Source of the DNA: Gp6-AA40 sp963772955
GTDB taxonomy: Bacteria; Acidobacteriota; Vicinamibacteria; Vicinamibacterales; UBA2999
DNA: 64,000 nt
Assembly: GCA_963772955.1 (NCBI GenBank)
Contig: CAVYZF010000008.1
Location: 372,001 to 436,000, forward strand
Direction of reading: 5' to 3'
A program made the position numbers and the translations under genes. The notes beneath the pieces are model-generated. The model was given only the letters and a program-made list of their open reading frames with translations, had not been told where the DNA came from and searched no databases. Numbering within the stretch: position 1 is the stretch's first letter; the number at the start of each line of letters is the position of its first letter. Of the stretch, positions 1 to 7,714 are shown piece after piece.

Positions 1-1047
1 TTCGTCAAGGCCGGTGATCGCGTCGGCTTCGAGAATCCGCAGGGCAGCGAGCCTGCGGTTGTAGGCGTCGAACGCCGCGCGAACCTCCGCGTTGATCCGC
101 GTTCGCGCCACCTCGAACTCGGCTCGCAGCCTCGCGGCCCTCGCGGAACCGGCGGCTTGCTGCTCCTGTCCTTTCGAAAAGAAAGGCAGAGCGATGGTCA
201 TTCCTCCAAGGACGATTTGATCGCCCTCTTCGCGCGAGTAACTGACGCCCAAGCCGTACTGCGGTTTCGCGGAGCTCTGGCCCAGTCGCAGTTCGGCGTC
301 GGCTTCTTGAATCGCCGCTGTGAGTGCCTTGAGCTCCGGCCGTTGAGCAGCCGCTTCAAGTGAGACGGCCAGGTCTGCTGGCGCCGGCGCTGCGAGGGTG
401 TCCTCGACAGTCGCGTCTTCGACGCGCAGCAATTGCCGGAGCTCGCCAAGGGCTAACGCCCTTCCGGCCTCCGCACCTTCGCGATCGGCTCTCACGCGCG
501 CGAGCGAAGCACGCGCGATGTTGACGTCGAGGATGGCGATGTCACCGGCTCTGTAGCGGCGATCGGCCGCGGCGAAGACGTTGGTCGCAAGCTCGAAGAC
601 CGCATTCAGAAGCCTGATGCGGTCGCTCGCGTGTACAGCACGGTAGTACGACGTCGCCGCCTGCCGCAATGCCGTTCGTGTGACCTCGTCGATGGTGGCG
701 GTGCCCTGGGCCATCGCTGCGTTGGCGCCTTCGACGCGCGCTGATCGTCGAGCGCCTGGCTCGAACACTTGCGTCAGCCCGAACTGATAGTCGGTGAACC
801 GATCGGTCGAGCCGCTGCGGTTGCCGACCCACGCGTCCAGCTCCGGGTTGCTCTGAAAGCGGAGCGATGCGCCTATCACTCGCGCGCGCGTCTCCTCGAG
901 CGCGAGCCGGGCGCTTACGATCTGAGGCGCCTGCTCGCGTGCGCGAACCAAGACGTCCGACAGAGTCATGGCTCTGCCCTGGGCGGCGGCGACGTCTGCG
1001 AACACGCAAACGATCGCGCACACCGCGATGGTTGTACCCATGCGCAT
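1..1047 (-). CDS. TolC-family outer-membrane efflux protein, CzcC/CusC-like (partial)
   Basis: The minus strand is open from an ATG at 1047 to the left edge (349 codons, no stop), so the C-terminus lies outside the window. An AAGGA box sits about 8 nt before the ATG. The N-terminus is a short signal peptide ending near VAAAQ. The body has the TolC pattern of long Ala/Glu/Arg/Leu-rich helices, including a segment reading RRYRAGDIAILDVNIARASL, the usual region before the second helical hairpin. TolC-family proteins form the outer-membrane duct of RND efflux pumps, and the CzcC/CusC branch exports metals. The metal flavour is inferred from neighbours: a Cys-rich secreted peptide just upstream in the same direction and a divergent DUF411 protein. 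The pump and adaptor subunits would lie to the left. Confidence 0.88.
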   Translation of the reverse strand, partial: MRMGTTIAVCAIVCVFADVAAAQGRAMTLSDVLVRAREQAPQIVSARLALEETRARVIGASLRFQSNPELDAWVGNRSGSTDRFTDYQFGLTQVFEPGARRSARVEGANAAMAQGTATIDEVTRTALRQAATSYYRAVHASDRIRLLNAVFELATNVFAAADRRYRAGDIAILDVNIARASLARVRADREGAEAGRALALGELRQLLRVEDATVEDTLAAPAPADLAVSLEAAAQRPELKALTAAIQEADAELRLGQSSAKPQYGLGVSYSREEGDQIVLGGMTIALPFFSKGQEQQAAGSARAARLRAEFEVARTRINAEVRAAFDAYNRRLAALRILEADAITGLDE

Positions 1048-1105
1048 GCGGATTCCTTTGCCGACACCTGTCGGCCCTGCCTAAAACGAGGTCGAAGAGA
1101 AGGAA

Positions 1106-1399
1106 CTACGCGAGGCGGGGTTTGGGAACGTGGAGGATGTCGCGGGGTTGCGCGTCCAGAAGGTGAAGCTCGTCGATCTGGAACTCGGCCATCGTGACTT
1201 CGAGTGAATCCCCGGACTGCACGATCACCGTCTCAGCGGCCCGGGCGCAGCACACGCATCTGACGCAGGTCGGCGGGCACGCGCCGTCTTCCTGCCCGGG
1301 TTGCTCGAATGCCGTGCACGGCTCGGGAACGATCAGCGCCGAGACGCCTGACGCGCTGAACGTCAGCAGGCCTACGATGACCGCGAGGATCAACCGCAC
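1106..1399 (-). CDS. small secreted Cys-rich protein, putative metal binder
   Basis: A 97-residue protein with a clear signal peptide (hydrophobic residues 3-22, cleavage near SALI). A Cys cluster follows, CPPTCVRCVCC at about residues 41-51, plus one earlier Cys. The C-terminal half is charged and free of Cys. It lies 58 bp upstream of the TolC-like gene on the same strand, so the two are probably co-transcribed. I do not recognise a named family. The Cys density and the efflux and DUF411 neighbours suggest a periplasmic metal-binding or sensing role (inference). The start is uncertain: GTG at 1399 lies only 2 nt after GGGAGG, while TTG at 1393 is better spaced and would remove two residues. 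Confidence 0.6.
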   Translation of the reverse strand: MRLILAVIVGLLTFSASGVSALIVPEPCTAFEQPGQEDGACPPTCVRCVCCARAAETVIVQSGDSLEVTMAEFQIDELHLLDAQPRDILHVPKPRLA

Positions 1400-1482
1400 T
1401 ACCTCCCGAGTCTAGCATCAGCTTGTGCGATCGGGGGGGGTTCCGATGGGGTTATGCTCTTAGGACAGCTCTCTTGAAAGCG

Positions 1483-1941
1483 ATGAACCTCATGACACGT
1501 CGACAACTGCTTGGTGCGCTCGCGCTGTTCGCTGCAACCGGGATGCGTCCTTCTGCACAGAAGGGTCCCGCGATTCAGGTCTACAAAGATCCGACGTGCG
1601 GCTGTTGCTCGCAGTGGGTCGACCACATGCGCAAGGCTGGATTCTCGGCAACCGTCAGCGATGTTCAGGACATGAATACCGTCAAGGACACGTATGGCGT
1701 TCCGCGTCAGGCGAGGTCGTGCCACACAGGGGTCGTCGACGGTTACACCATCGAAGGCCACGTTCCGGCAGCCGACGTTCAGCGTCTGCTCAAGGAACGG
1801 CCGCGCATCGTCGGCATCGGCGTGCCCGGCATGCCGATCGGATCGCCAGGAATGGAAGTCGCGAACGTCAAGCCGCAGGCCTACGACGTCCTCGCCTTCG
1901 ATAAAGCCGGGCAGACCACGGTATTCGCTTCACACAGCTGA
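1483..1941 (+). CDS. DUF411 metal-binding protein
   Basis: A 152-residue exported protein of the DUF411 family, which is usually encoded beside copper or silver efflux genes. Residues 6-22 (TRRQLLGALALF) form a Tat-like signal with twin Arg. The mature part has the family's thioredoxin-like start YKDPTCGCCSQW, with Cys39, Cys41 and Cys42. Cys80-His81 and His93 in EGHVP are further likely ligands, and the Pro/Gly-rich GVPGMPIGSPGM block follows. ATG at 1483 and ATG at 1492 are both possible; the longer ORF start at 1423 would bury the signal peptide. It faces away from the TolC/Cys-rich pair, so the 1400-1482 gap probably carries divergent promoters. Its stop overlaps the next start (TGATG). 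Confidence 0.9.
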   Translation: MNLMTRRQLLGALALFAATGMRPSAQKGPAIQVYKDPTCGCCSQWVDHMRKAGFSATVSDVQDMNTVKDTYGVPRQARSCHTGVVDGYTIEGHVPAADVQRLLKERPRIVGIGVPGMPIGSPGMEVANVKPQAYDVLAFDKAGQTTVFASHS

Positions 1942-2429
1942 TGTCTCACCAACGGACCTGGCGGTGGCGACTTGCCGCCGGTCTCATCCTGTCGGTCCTC
2001 GCGGGGAGCTGTGGGGGATCGTCGCCTTCGTCATCGATGCCACACAATCCCAGCCCGACCGCGCCAACTGGAGTTCCAGCCGATGTCGTCGACATGAACG
2101 GAACGTGGGTGGGCACGCTGGAGTCTCCAGACCGTGGCGTTCAGCAGGTCTCGCTCACGGTCGTGCAGTTCGCCAATTGTGTTGACGGCACGTGGCGAAG
2201 CAGTTCCTCCGATGCCCGAGGGGCGCTCAGCGGCTTCGCGGGTAAGGATTCCTACACCGGGCTCCTATCGTTCGAACTCGGCTCCTGCCTGGGTGTGGTT
2301 GAAGTCACTGGCAATGTCGGGGCCGATTCGTTGCGTTTGACCGGCGGTCAAGTGGCGAAGTCCTCGGGCTCGGGTGCGTGTGCCGCTCCGCTTCCTGAGT
2401 CGGTCGTGCTCGCTCTTCGTCGTCAGTGA
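1941..2429 (+). CDS. putative lipoprotein of unknown function
   Basis: A 162-residue protein with a lipoprotein signal: hydrophobic stretch LAAGLILSVLAGSC with the lipobox Cys at about residue 24, then a Gly/Ser/Pro-rich spacer. The mature domain has the rhythm of a small lipocalin-like beta structure (MNGTWVGTLESP, then VSLTVVQF, SYTGLLSFEL, GADSLRLTG). The opening GTWxG motif recurs in many Acidobacteriota lipoproteins of unknown function. It starts inside the stop of the DUF411 gene (TGATG), so the two are translationally coupled. Its 3' end overlaps the convergent His-tailed gene by 7 bp. No specific activity can be assigned. Confidence 0.72.
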   Translation: MSHQRTWRWRLAAGLILSVLAGSCGGSSPSSSMPHNPSPTAPTGVPADVVDMNGTWVGTLESPDRGVQQVSLTVVQFANCVDGTWRSSSSDARGALSGFAGKDSYTGLLSFELGSCLGVVEVTGNVGADSLRLTGGQVAKSSGSGACAAPLPESVVLALRRQ

Positions 2430-3694
2430 GTTCCGTGCTGGTGGCTGCCGCCACCGTGCTGCCCCATCGTCATGTCCCACATGCGCCGTGTGTGGTCGGC
2501 GCGTGACACTCTGAAGAACACCTGAAACGACACCGGATGATCGTCGTGCGTGTTTCGGAGCAATAGCGGCACGCCATAGAAGGTGACGTCGCCACCAACG
2601 CCCATCGCCGCGCCACGGATCGTCGCGATGTCGCGGACGCCGCCGATCGTAAGGGCGTTGACGAGATCGACGAGCTCGCCGGGGTGAGGCACGTGCACGA
2701 TCTGCGGGAAGAGCAGGATCTCCGTTTCGACTTCCGTGCGCTCGAAGCGGCCGAAGATCGACGATCGCCCGGACTTGTGCGTGGCCTCGATCAGGAATGA
2801 ATGCAGACGGCTGTACTGCCGCTCGTTTTCTCCAAGCGCCGCCGTGATCGCGGTGAAGCCGTTTGCTCGATGGTGCGACCACGATGCCGAGACGCTCATC
2901 CGGTGTTGATCGCCGGGTTCCAGTTCTTCAGGCTCTTCGAGAAACCCGTACGAGGCTTGCATCAGCCATGCGGGTGTCGGCCGGAGCCACACACGGGCCG
3001 CCCATGAGTCGGGCGTCCCGAACTCGAGGTCGTAACGATGCTCGTCGGCTTCGCGGCCGTGGAAGACCGAACCTTCCACGGAGACGATGCCGACATCGGC
3101 ACGGCCAAGGATGACGCTGCTCGCGATGTGCGTCGAGTCGAAGATGTGATGCGCGATTGGCGCGAGCGGATTCTCGGCGCTCGACGCACGGTGCATGAAC
3201 GCGACTGGCCCAAGCGCCGGCTCGCCGACTGGAGCGCCGACGAACGTGAGACGGCTTCGACTCCCGAGCGGCACGCTCCACGACGCAGACAGCTGCATGA
3301 AGAGATCGTGCGGGTGCTGGTGATCGGTGATCTGCAGGCCTTGATAGGCTTCGCCGACCTGAAAGATTTCCGAGTACCCGCGCCCCGGGGCCGTCATCGG
3401 TTCGATCGAGATCATCCCGTTGAGCCCGAGGGTTCCCACTCCGAGTGGGTGGGTTGCGGCGGCCATCAGCCAGTTCTGCGCGCGGAAATCCGTTTCGCCG
3501 CGATGACCGCCCTGGTTGTTGAAGGTCCCGAACAACACGCCATCCCACGCGAACGTCCACGCGTCGGACGCAGGCGTGCCCTGTGTATGCGCCTCATGTT
3601 GCTGGGGGCCTCCTTCCATCTTCGCGACCGTGGCAAACAGAAGGAGGAAGAGGAGAGCGCTACTTCTTGTCAGTTGTCTGTTCGATGAGCGCAA
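2423..3694 (-). CDS. outer-membrane beta-barrel-like protein with His-rich C-terminus
   Basis: A 423-residue secreted protein with signal peptide LLFLLLFATVAKMEGG. The body alternates aromatic, Gly and polar residues as an outer-membrane barrel would. His is frequent, in ITDHQHPHDLFMQ, in PIAHHIFDSTHI and at the tail GQHGGGSHQHGTH. Proteins of this kind are common next to copper and heavy-metal resistance genes in Acidobacteriota and are usually left as hypothetical. I infer an envelope metal-handling role from the His clusters and the DUF411/TolC neighbourhood. It overlaps the upstream thioredoxin-like gene by 35 bp (3660-3694), suggesting coupled translation. Its stop overlaps the convergent lipoprotein gene. 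Confidence 0.75.
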   Translation of the reverse strand: MRSSNRQLTRSSALLFLLLFATVAKMEGGPQQHEAHTQGTPASDAWTFAWDGVLFGTFNNQGGHRGETDFRAQNWLMAAATHPLGVGTLGLNGMISIEPMTAPGRGYSEIFQVGEAYQGLQITDHQHPHDLFMQLSASWSVPLGSRSRLTFVGAPVGEPALGPVAFMHRASSAENPLAPIAHHIFDSTHIASSVILGRADVGIVSVEGSVFHGREADEHRYDLEFGTPDSWAARVWLRPTPAWLMQASYGFLEEPEELEPGDQHRMSVSASWSHHRANGFTAITAALGENERQYSRLHSFLIEATHKSGRSSIFGRFERTEVETEILLFPQIVHVPHPGELVDLVNALTIGGVRDIATIRGAAMGVGGDVTFYGVPLLLRNTHDDHPVSFQVFFRVSRADHTRRMWDMTMGQHGGGSHQHGTH

Positions 3695-4250
3695 GGACCT
3701 CTTTTAACACAGCGAGGCCGCCGTCCGACTCGTACCAGAGACCGCGCTGGGCGAATCGCTTCGCGTTCTCGGGGTTGGTCGACATCGAGAGAAACATCTG
3801 CTGCAGCTCCGCGGGACGTTCGACCCACGCACCGACGTCGCGACCGTCGCGCCACATCACGACCGTCGGCGTCACCGTGCGGCCGTCTGACGTCGGATGC
3901 GCACGCATCAGCGGTTCACCGGCCACGCGATCGACGAGGCGCAACGGAATGCCCGCGGACTGCGCCAGTCGAGCAATGTGGGGAATCGAGTATGCGGAGT
4001 CCGGGCACCAGTCTTCCGCGACCACGAGCAGCTGCAGGCCTCGACTCGCTTTCGCCGCCCGCTCGACGAAGTCCGGCGGCACAGCCACGGCCGACTCCGT
4101 CTTCATCCATAACTCTCGTTGCGCAGAAACACTGGCGAGGAACTGCGGCCAGGTCTTGCCGCTCTCGAACAGGCGCCCGACATTCGCCGGCCCGTTGCCG
4201 GGAGCCTGATGCAGCAAGGCGATGAGAAGCAGCGGCCAGAGTCCGTTCAT
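3660..4250 (-). CDS. thioredoxin-fold secreted protein
   Basis: A protein of 196 residues from ATG 4250, with a short signal peptide (LWPLLLIALLHQA). It carries a thioredoxin-like core: LLVVAEDWCPDSAYSIP holds a WCPDS motif, where a second redox Cys is replaced by Ser, and a cis-Pro segment TVTPTVVMWRDG follows. WCxxS thioredoxins occur among peroxiredoxin-like or disulfide-exchange proteins, and some only bind partners or metals. The longer frame to 4298 is unlikely because it places charged residues before the signal. It is upstream of and overlaps the His-tailed outer-membrane gene, so both are probably one transcript. A role in folding or metal loading of that protein is inference. Confidence 0.8.
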   Translation of the reverse strand: MNGLWPLLLIALLHQAPGNGPANVGRLFESGKTWPQFLASVSAQRELWMKTESAVAVPPDFVERAAKASRGLQLLVVAEDWCPDSAYSIPHIARLAQSAGIPLRLVDRVAGEPLMRAHPTSDGRTVTPTVVMWRDGRDVGAWVERPAELQQMFLSMSTNPENAKRFAQRGLWYESDGGLAVLKEVLALIEQTTDKK

Positions 4251-4433
4251 GTCGCACTGTGATGATAGAGGACTTGCGCGCCGCGGAAATTCCACCACTG
4301 CACGAAGCCTCGTCCGCTCGACATGCTGTTCAGGGAGATCCCAGGGATATGGCGCTGAGAGAGCCGGTCTACTCAGTGCTCCGGGGATGTGCCCGCGCTC
4401 CGTGTGTCTGAGCCGGCAACCGGTCCGAGGCTC

Positions 4434-4945
4434 CTACGTCGCTCGCTTCTTCGCGGGCACCGGGACACCCGAGATCTTGACGTTGACGGAGAAGAGCGTG
4501 CTGGCAGTCGTGAAATACAGCGTCTTCCAATCGTCGCCGCCGAACGCGACATTTGTTGTCGCAGCCTGGCCATGGACGATGCGCCCGAGTTTCTTGCCTT
4601 TCGGGTCGATGATGTAGAGGCCGCCGCTGCCACCGCAATAGACATTGCCTGCGGTGTCTACCTTCATGCCGTCCGGCACACCGGGCTCCGTGCCGTTCAG
4701 ATCGACGAAGACCCGGCTGGTCTCCTTGCCGATCGTGCCGTTCGCCTGCAGGTCGTAGGCGCGCACGTGGCGTCGTCGCTGATCGGCTCGCTCGTCGCGA
4801 TGACGCGATCGAGCTCTGGAGCGAGTGACTCGATCTTTCTCGCGGACTGAGCCAGGAGCCCGCCGACGTTGGCCACCGCCAGGCCGCCGGCCGCGCCGGC
4901 CATTCTCAACACGTCCCGACGTGAAAGGAAGTTGAGGTCGCGCAT
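4434..4945 (-). pseudogene. SMP-30/gluconolactonase-family protein, internally deleted and frameshifted
   Basis: Two pieces of one gene lie in different frames. The 5' piece from ATG 4945 reads MRDLNFLSRRDVLRMAGAAG, a Tat signal, then SLAPELDRVIATSEPI. The 3' piece reads RRRHVRAYDLQANGTIGKE, EPGVPDGMKVDTAGNVY, GGLYIIDPKGKKLG and ends KKRAT. These match the start and last third of a secreted SMP-30/LRE-like six-bladed propeller of about 300 residues. The central region, which should hold the EGPVW-type metal site, is missing. The junction is near 4775-4790, where the frame also changes. About 170 residues of coding material remain, so the product cannot be functional. Confidence 0.8.
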
Positions 4946-5145
4946 GGCGCGACAGGATACTGCATGCTGGCAACGATCGAGCACACCGGAGGGGGAGTGC
5001 CTGCGCGACCTCACATCAGGACAGTGATGGCGAACGAGTCACACCGCACCAGCGATGATGGCGAAGTGACCAACTCTGGAGGCATCGCCATGCTGGCACG
5101 CGGCTTGAGTAAGGCCCACCACTTAGTCGGAGGGTGACAGGGCGG

Positions 5146-5961
5146 ATGAGCTGCGGGTCTCCGATCACGACGATCGCTCGGTGCGCCTTGCTGTTCGTCC
5201 TTGGGATGGTGGCCTTCCCGTGGTCCGCCTTCTCGCAGACACCCGTCTGCCACTCGATTCGAGGCGGTGAAAACGCTTCGCAACTGGCCCGGCGCGTCAC
5301 CGGCAACAGCCGGAACACGTATCAGCCGTGGTTTCAGATCATGGACGCCTCGTCCAGATTCATTCCCAAGTCGCAATACGATCGCATCCGTCCCGGCTGG
5401 CGCGCGTGCATCGTCAAAGAGACGGTTCAGAGCGTGAGCGTCCAGTCCGTTACTCGACCTGAAAACCGCGAGGCTCCCGTCGTCGCGGGCGGAAGTCCGC
5501 GGCCTGTGGTGGCCGGCGTCATTCGCCCGGTGGCAAACAGTGTTGACCTCACGCTGGTATGGCTGGGCACCGCACTGGCCTTGCCACTCTTCGTCTGGAA
5601 GGTCGCGGACGACTACATGGCTCGCCGGAAGGCCGTGTCGATCGTCATGCGGCACTACGCGCACAGGTTCGTTCGCGAGTTCGAACGGCCGTTGATCCAT
5701 CAGCCGGCGGAGCTTCCGCTGCGAGCGCGCTTGCGTCTGAGCCCGGTGCGAGGACGCGTGGACATTCTGCTCGCGCCGGGTGAAGGACGCCGCTATCCGA
5801 ATCTCTCGGACCACAGGAAGAACCTGGAGTACGACGTCGTTCGCATCGTCAGATTGCTCGGTGATGACTCGTTCGTGAGCGATCCCGTCTACACGCACGC
5901 GGAATGGGTCGTCGTGCCGTTTCGATTCAACGTTGGTCAGAAGCACACAGGTGTGTCATGA
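5146..5961 (+). CDS. LysM-like bitopic membrane protein paired with a tubulin-like GTPase
   Basis: A 271-residue protein in three parts. Residues 10-30 are a signal peptide or first membrane segment. Residues 34-90 form a LysM-like domain (HSIRGGENASQLARR, then NTYQPWFQIM, IPKSQYDRIRPGWRACIV) with one Cys near each end. Residues about 134-155 are a transmembrane helix (LTLVWLGTALALPLFVW). About 110 basic, folded-looking residues then face the cytoplasm if the N-terminus is exported. GTG at 5134 is an alternative start, but GGAGGG abuts it and is better spaced for ATG 5146. The last four bases overlap the next ATG (ATGA), so production is coupled to the FtsZ-like protein. I infer a peptidoglycan-sensing membrane anchor for that protein; no named family is recognised. 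Confidence 0.78.
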   Translation: MSCGSPITTIARCALLFVLGMVAFPWSAFSQTPVCHSIRGGENASQLARRVTGNSRNTYQPWFQIMDASSRFIPKSQYDRIRPGWRACIVKETVQSVSVQSVTRPENREAPVVAGGSPRPVVAGVIRPVANSVDLTLVWLGTALALPLFVWKVADDYMARRKAVSIVMRHYAHRFVREFERPLIHQPAELPLRARLRLSPVRGRVDILLAPGEGRRYPNLSDHRKNLEYDVVRIVRLLGDDSFVSDPVYTHAEWVVVPFRFNVGQKHTGVS

Positions 5962-7592
5962 ACATCCTCCTCCTGAGCGCTGGCGGCGGCGGCGGAAACA
6001 TCCTGCGATCGCTGAAGGCGTCGTTCAAGCGTGACCTCGTGGTGACACAACAGACGGACTCGAGGTACGCCGAGCGACTGCGGCGCGCGGTCACTACCCG
6101 GTTTCTGGACACCAACGAGTTCGCGTTGTCGGACGTGCCGAAGGACGAGCGCTTCATCATCGGGACGCAGACGACCGGCCGTCTTGGCGCGAGGCACGAC
6201 CCGGACGTGGCTCGACACGCGCTGAACGAATCACGCAGCGAAGTCGAAGCGCTGTTCAGTCGGCATTCGATCGTCATCCTCGTCGGCACGGGGGGAAAAG
6301 GCACCGGCGCAGGCACGATGTTTCCGCTGGCGCAGATCGCACGTGAGCAGAAGAAACTGGTCATTCCGATCTTCGTGCGGCCGTCATTCGAGCGCCACGA
6401 AGTGGACAAGCGCCACTACGACCATGCGGTACGCGTGATCGAGCAGTTCGATTCGGCCGGGATCCGCTTGATCGAGATCCTGAACGATCGCGGCTACGTG
6501 GAAAGCGACCCGCAGTCGCAGCCGATCGTGTGGGAGCGGATGAACCTGCCGATCGCCAGAGGCTTGCGTGGTCTGATCTACGTGCTGTGGGATCTCTCCC
6601 AGGTCGATCCGTCGGACCTCTCGGTGCTGTTTGCTGGAAACGGCCGACTGCGAATCGGCTTCGCCGAGATCGATCCTCCGGCTGGCAATGAACCGAGCGA
6701 CGAACTTGTAGACGACGCGGCTCGGCGTTGTTGCGACAACCCGTTCTACGCATTCCGCAAGCCGCCGGGCACCTCCTTGATCTGCATTCAGGGAGATTGG
6801 TCGAATGTCGTCGATGCAAAGATTAAGGGGCGCCTTGCCACGGCAATGGGCGTCGATTCCAGGAGTCCTTACAGTCCTCTCTACGCTCGCGCAGTCGGAG
6901 CACCGAAGCCATGGGGCGTGACGACGCTGTTTGCGGAGTATACGGGGCCGCATCCGCCGCTCGAAGTCGATTGGGCACTCGAAAGAGCCGTGCGAACGGC
7001 AACGAGCAGTTCTCAGCGCCGCGAGAGCGAACCTGCCGCGTCCGATGAGCCCGCACCGATGGTCGCCGAGTCCTCAGAACCGACAGAACAAGAGGAAGAG
7101 CGTCAGGTCGCCGAGCCGGTGCGCGCACCCGGCTTCGCAACGTTCTGGGAGTTTGCTGTCGCCGTCAATCGTTCCGATCCCGCAGCGCTCGCGTTGGCGG
7201 GCAACGGCGCGACCTCAACGATCCCGATTGACGGCGCAGAGGTGAAGAAACTCATGTCCGTCATGTGGTTTCGCACCGTGCTTCCCCGGCTCTCCGGCGA
7301 TTGGCGCGACAGGTTGCTGAACGCGTTGGTCGAATACGTGCCCGTGCCGGACCATCAGGTGAAGCTCGGACGGCACACGATCCATCTGCGGGAACTCACC
7401 TACACGGAGCTGCAGGAGATCGACTCGAAGACATTGGTGCCGGATGCCGTTCGACCCGATCTCGATCTGCTGATCACCGTGGGCCGATTCTGGGGAGCGG
7501 ATGCGGTGAAACGGTTCCGCTTCGTCGAGGCGCTGGAGGCGCCAAGGGCGTCGTCGAAGGTGGAAAGCCTGCTCGACAGGTTTCTCAACTAA
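5958..7592 (+). CDS. divergent FtsZ/tubulin-like GTPase
   Basis: A 544-residue protein whose first 240 residues follow the FtsZ order of nucleotide loops. T1-like: LLSAGGGGGNIL (residues 5-16). T3-like: TGRLGARHDPDVARHA (73-88). T4 tubulin signature: GKGTGAG (113-119), with Lys where the consensus has Gly. Then PIFVRPSFE (137-145), base-binding ILND (174-177) and a T7-like DPSD (217-220), matching the catalytic DxxD of FtsZ. A Ser/Glu/Pro-rich linker (about 348-390) leads to a C-terminal domain of about 150 residues unlike the FtsZ tail. It is not cell-division FtsZ: there is no dcw neighbourhood and the sequence is strongly diverged. Overlap with the LysM-like gene indicates one operon. GTP binding and polymerisation are inferred from the motifs. 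Confidence 0.85.
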   Translation: MNILLLSAGGGGGNILRSLKASFKRDLVVTQQTDSRYAERLRRAVTTRFLDTNEFALSDVPKDERFIIGTQTTGRLGARHDPDVARHALNESRSEVEALFSRHSIVILVGTGGKGTGAGTMFPLAQIAREQKKLVIPIFVRPSFERHEVDKRHYDHAVRVIEQFDSAGIRLIEILNDRGYVESDPQSQPIVWERMNLPIARGLRGLIYVLWDLSQVDPSDLSVLFAGNGRLRIGFAEIDPPAGNEPSDELVDDAARRCCDNPFYAFRKPPGTSLICIQGDWSNVVDAKIKGRLATAMGVDSRSPYSPLYARAVGAPKPWGVTTLFAEYTGPHPPLEVDWALERAVRTATSSSQRRESEPAASDEPAPMVAESSEPTEQEEERQVAEPVRAPGFATFWEFAVAVNRSDPAALALAGNGATSTIPIDGAEVKKLMSVMWFRTVLPRLSGDWRDRLLNALVEYVPVPDHQVKLGRHTIHLRELTYTELQEIDSKTLVPDAVRPDLDLLITVGRFWGADAVKRFRFVEALEAPRASSKVESLLDRFLN

Positions 7593-7650
7593 ATCGCCGC
7601 CCAACACGCGTAGCGGACAGTTCGCGCCATGACGGATCCTCCCAGCGTTG

Positions 7651-7681
7651 CGACGTTAACGTAAGTGTTACGTCGTCGTAA
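7651..7681. promoter_or_regulatory. palindromic operator candidate upstream of the Omp85-like gene
   Basis: The spacer before the gene at 7715 contains a perfect 15-bp palindrome, ACGTAAGTGTTACGT (7659-7673: arms ACGTAA/TTACGT around GTG). It is embedded in a longer imperfect dyad CGACGTTAAC...GTTACGTCG (7651-7675), and a second small dyad TTACG-tcgt-CGTAA overlaps its right side. Dyads of this size are typical of MerR- or TetR-family operators. No regulator gene of either family is visible nearby, so the binding protein is unknown. The position, about 40-65 bp before the start codon, suits a promoter-overlapping operator. Confidence 0.4.
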
Positions 7682-7714
7682 AGGCAGGAGCCGTTGTCGT
7701 CGTAGACTGCTGAA

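Noticed and set aside
542..1021. Long minus-strand frame encoding an Arg-rich 159-residue protein
   Set aside because: It is a shadow of the TolC-like gene on the same strand in another frame; composition is almost only Arg, Ser, Gly and Asp, with no hydrophobic core.
4251..4433. Small minus-strand frame ending in an ATGA overlap with the thioredoxin-like gene
   Set aside because: Only about 20 codons from its ATG, no ribosome site and no recognisable sequence; the overlap could be chance.
5013..5140. Plus-strand short frame before the LysM-like gene (ending HHLVGG)
   Set aside because: No ribosome site, no domain; I could not support it as a gene or as a repeat without a database search.
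5011..5946. 311-residue frame antisense to the LysM-like gene
   Set aside because: It is the complement of a coupled gene with a signal peptide, LysM-like motif and membrane helix; the antisense product has no domain pattern.
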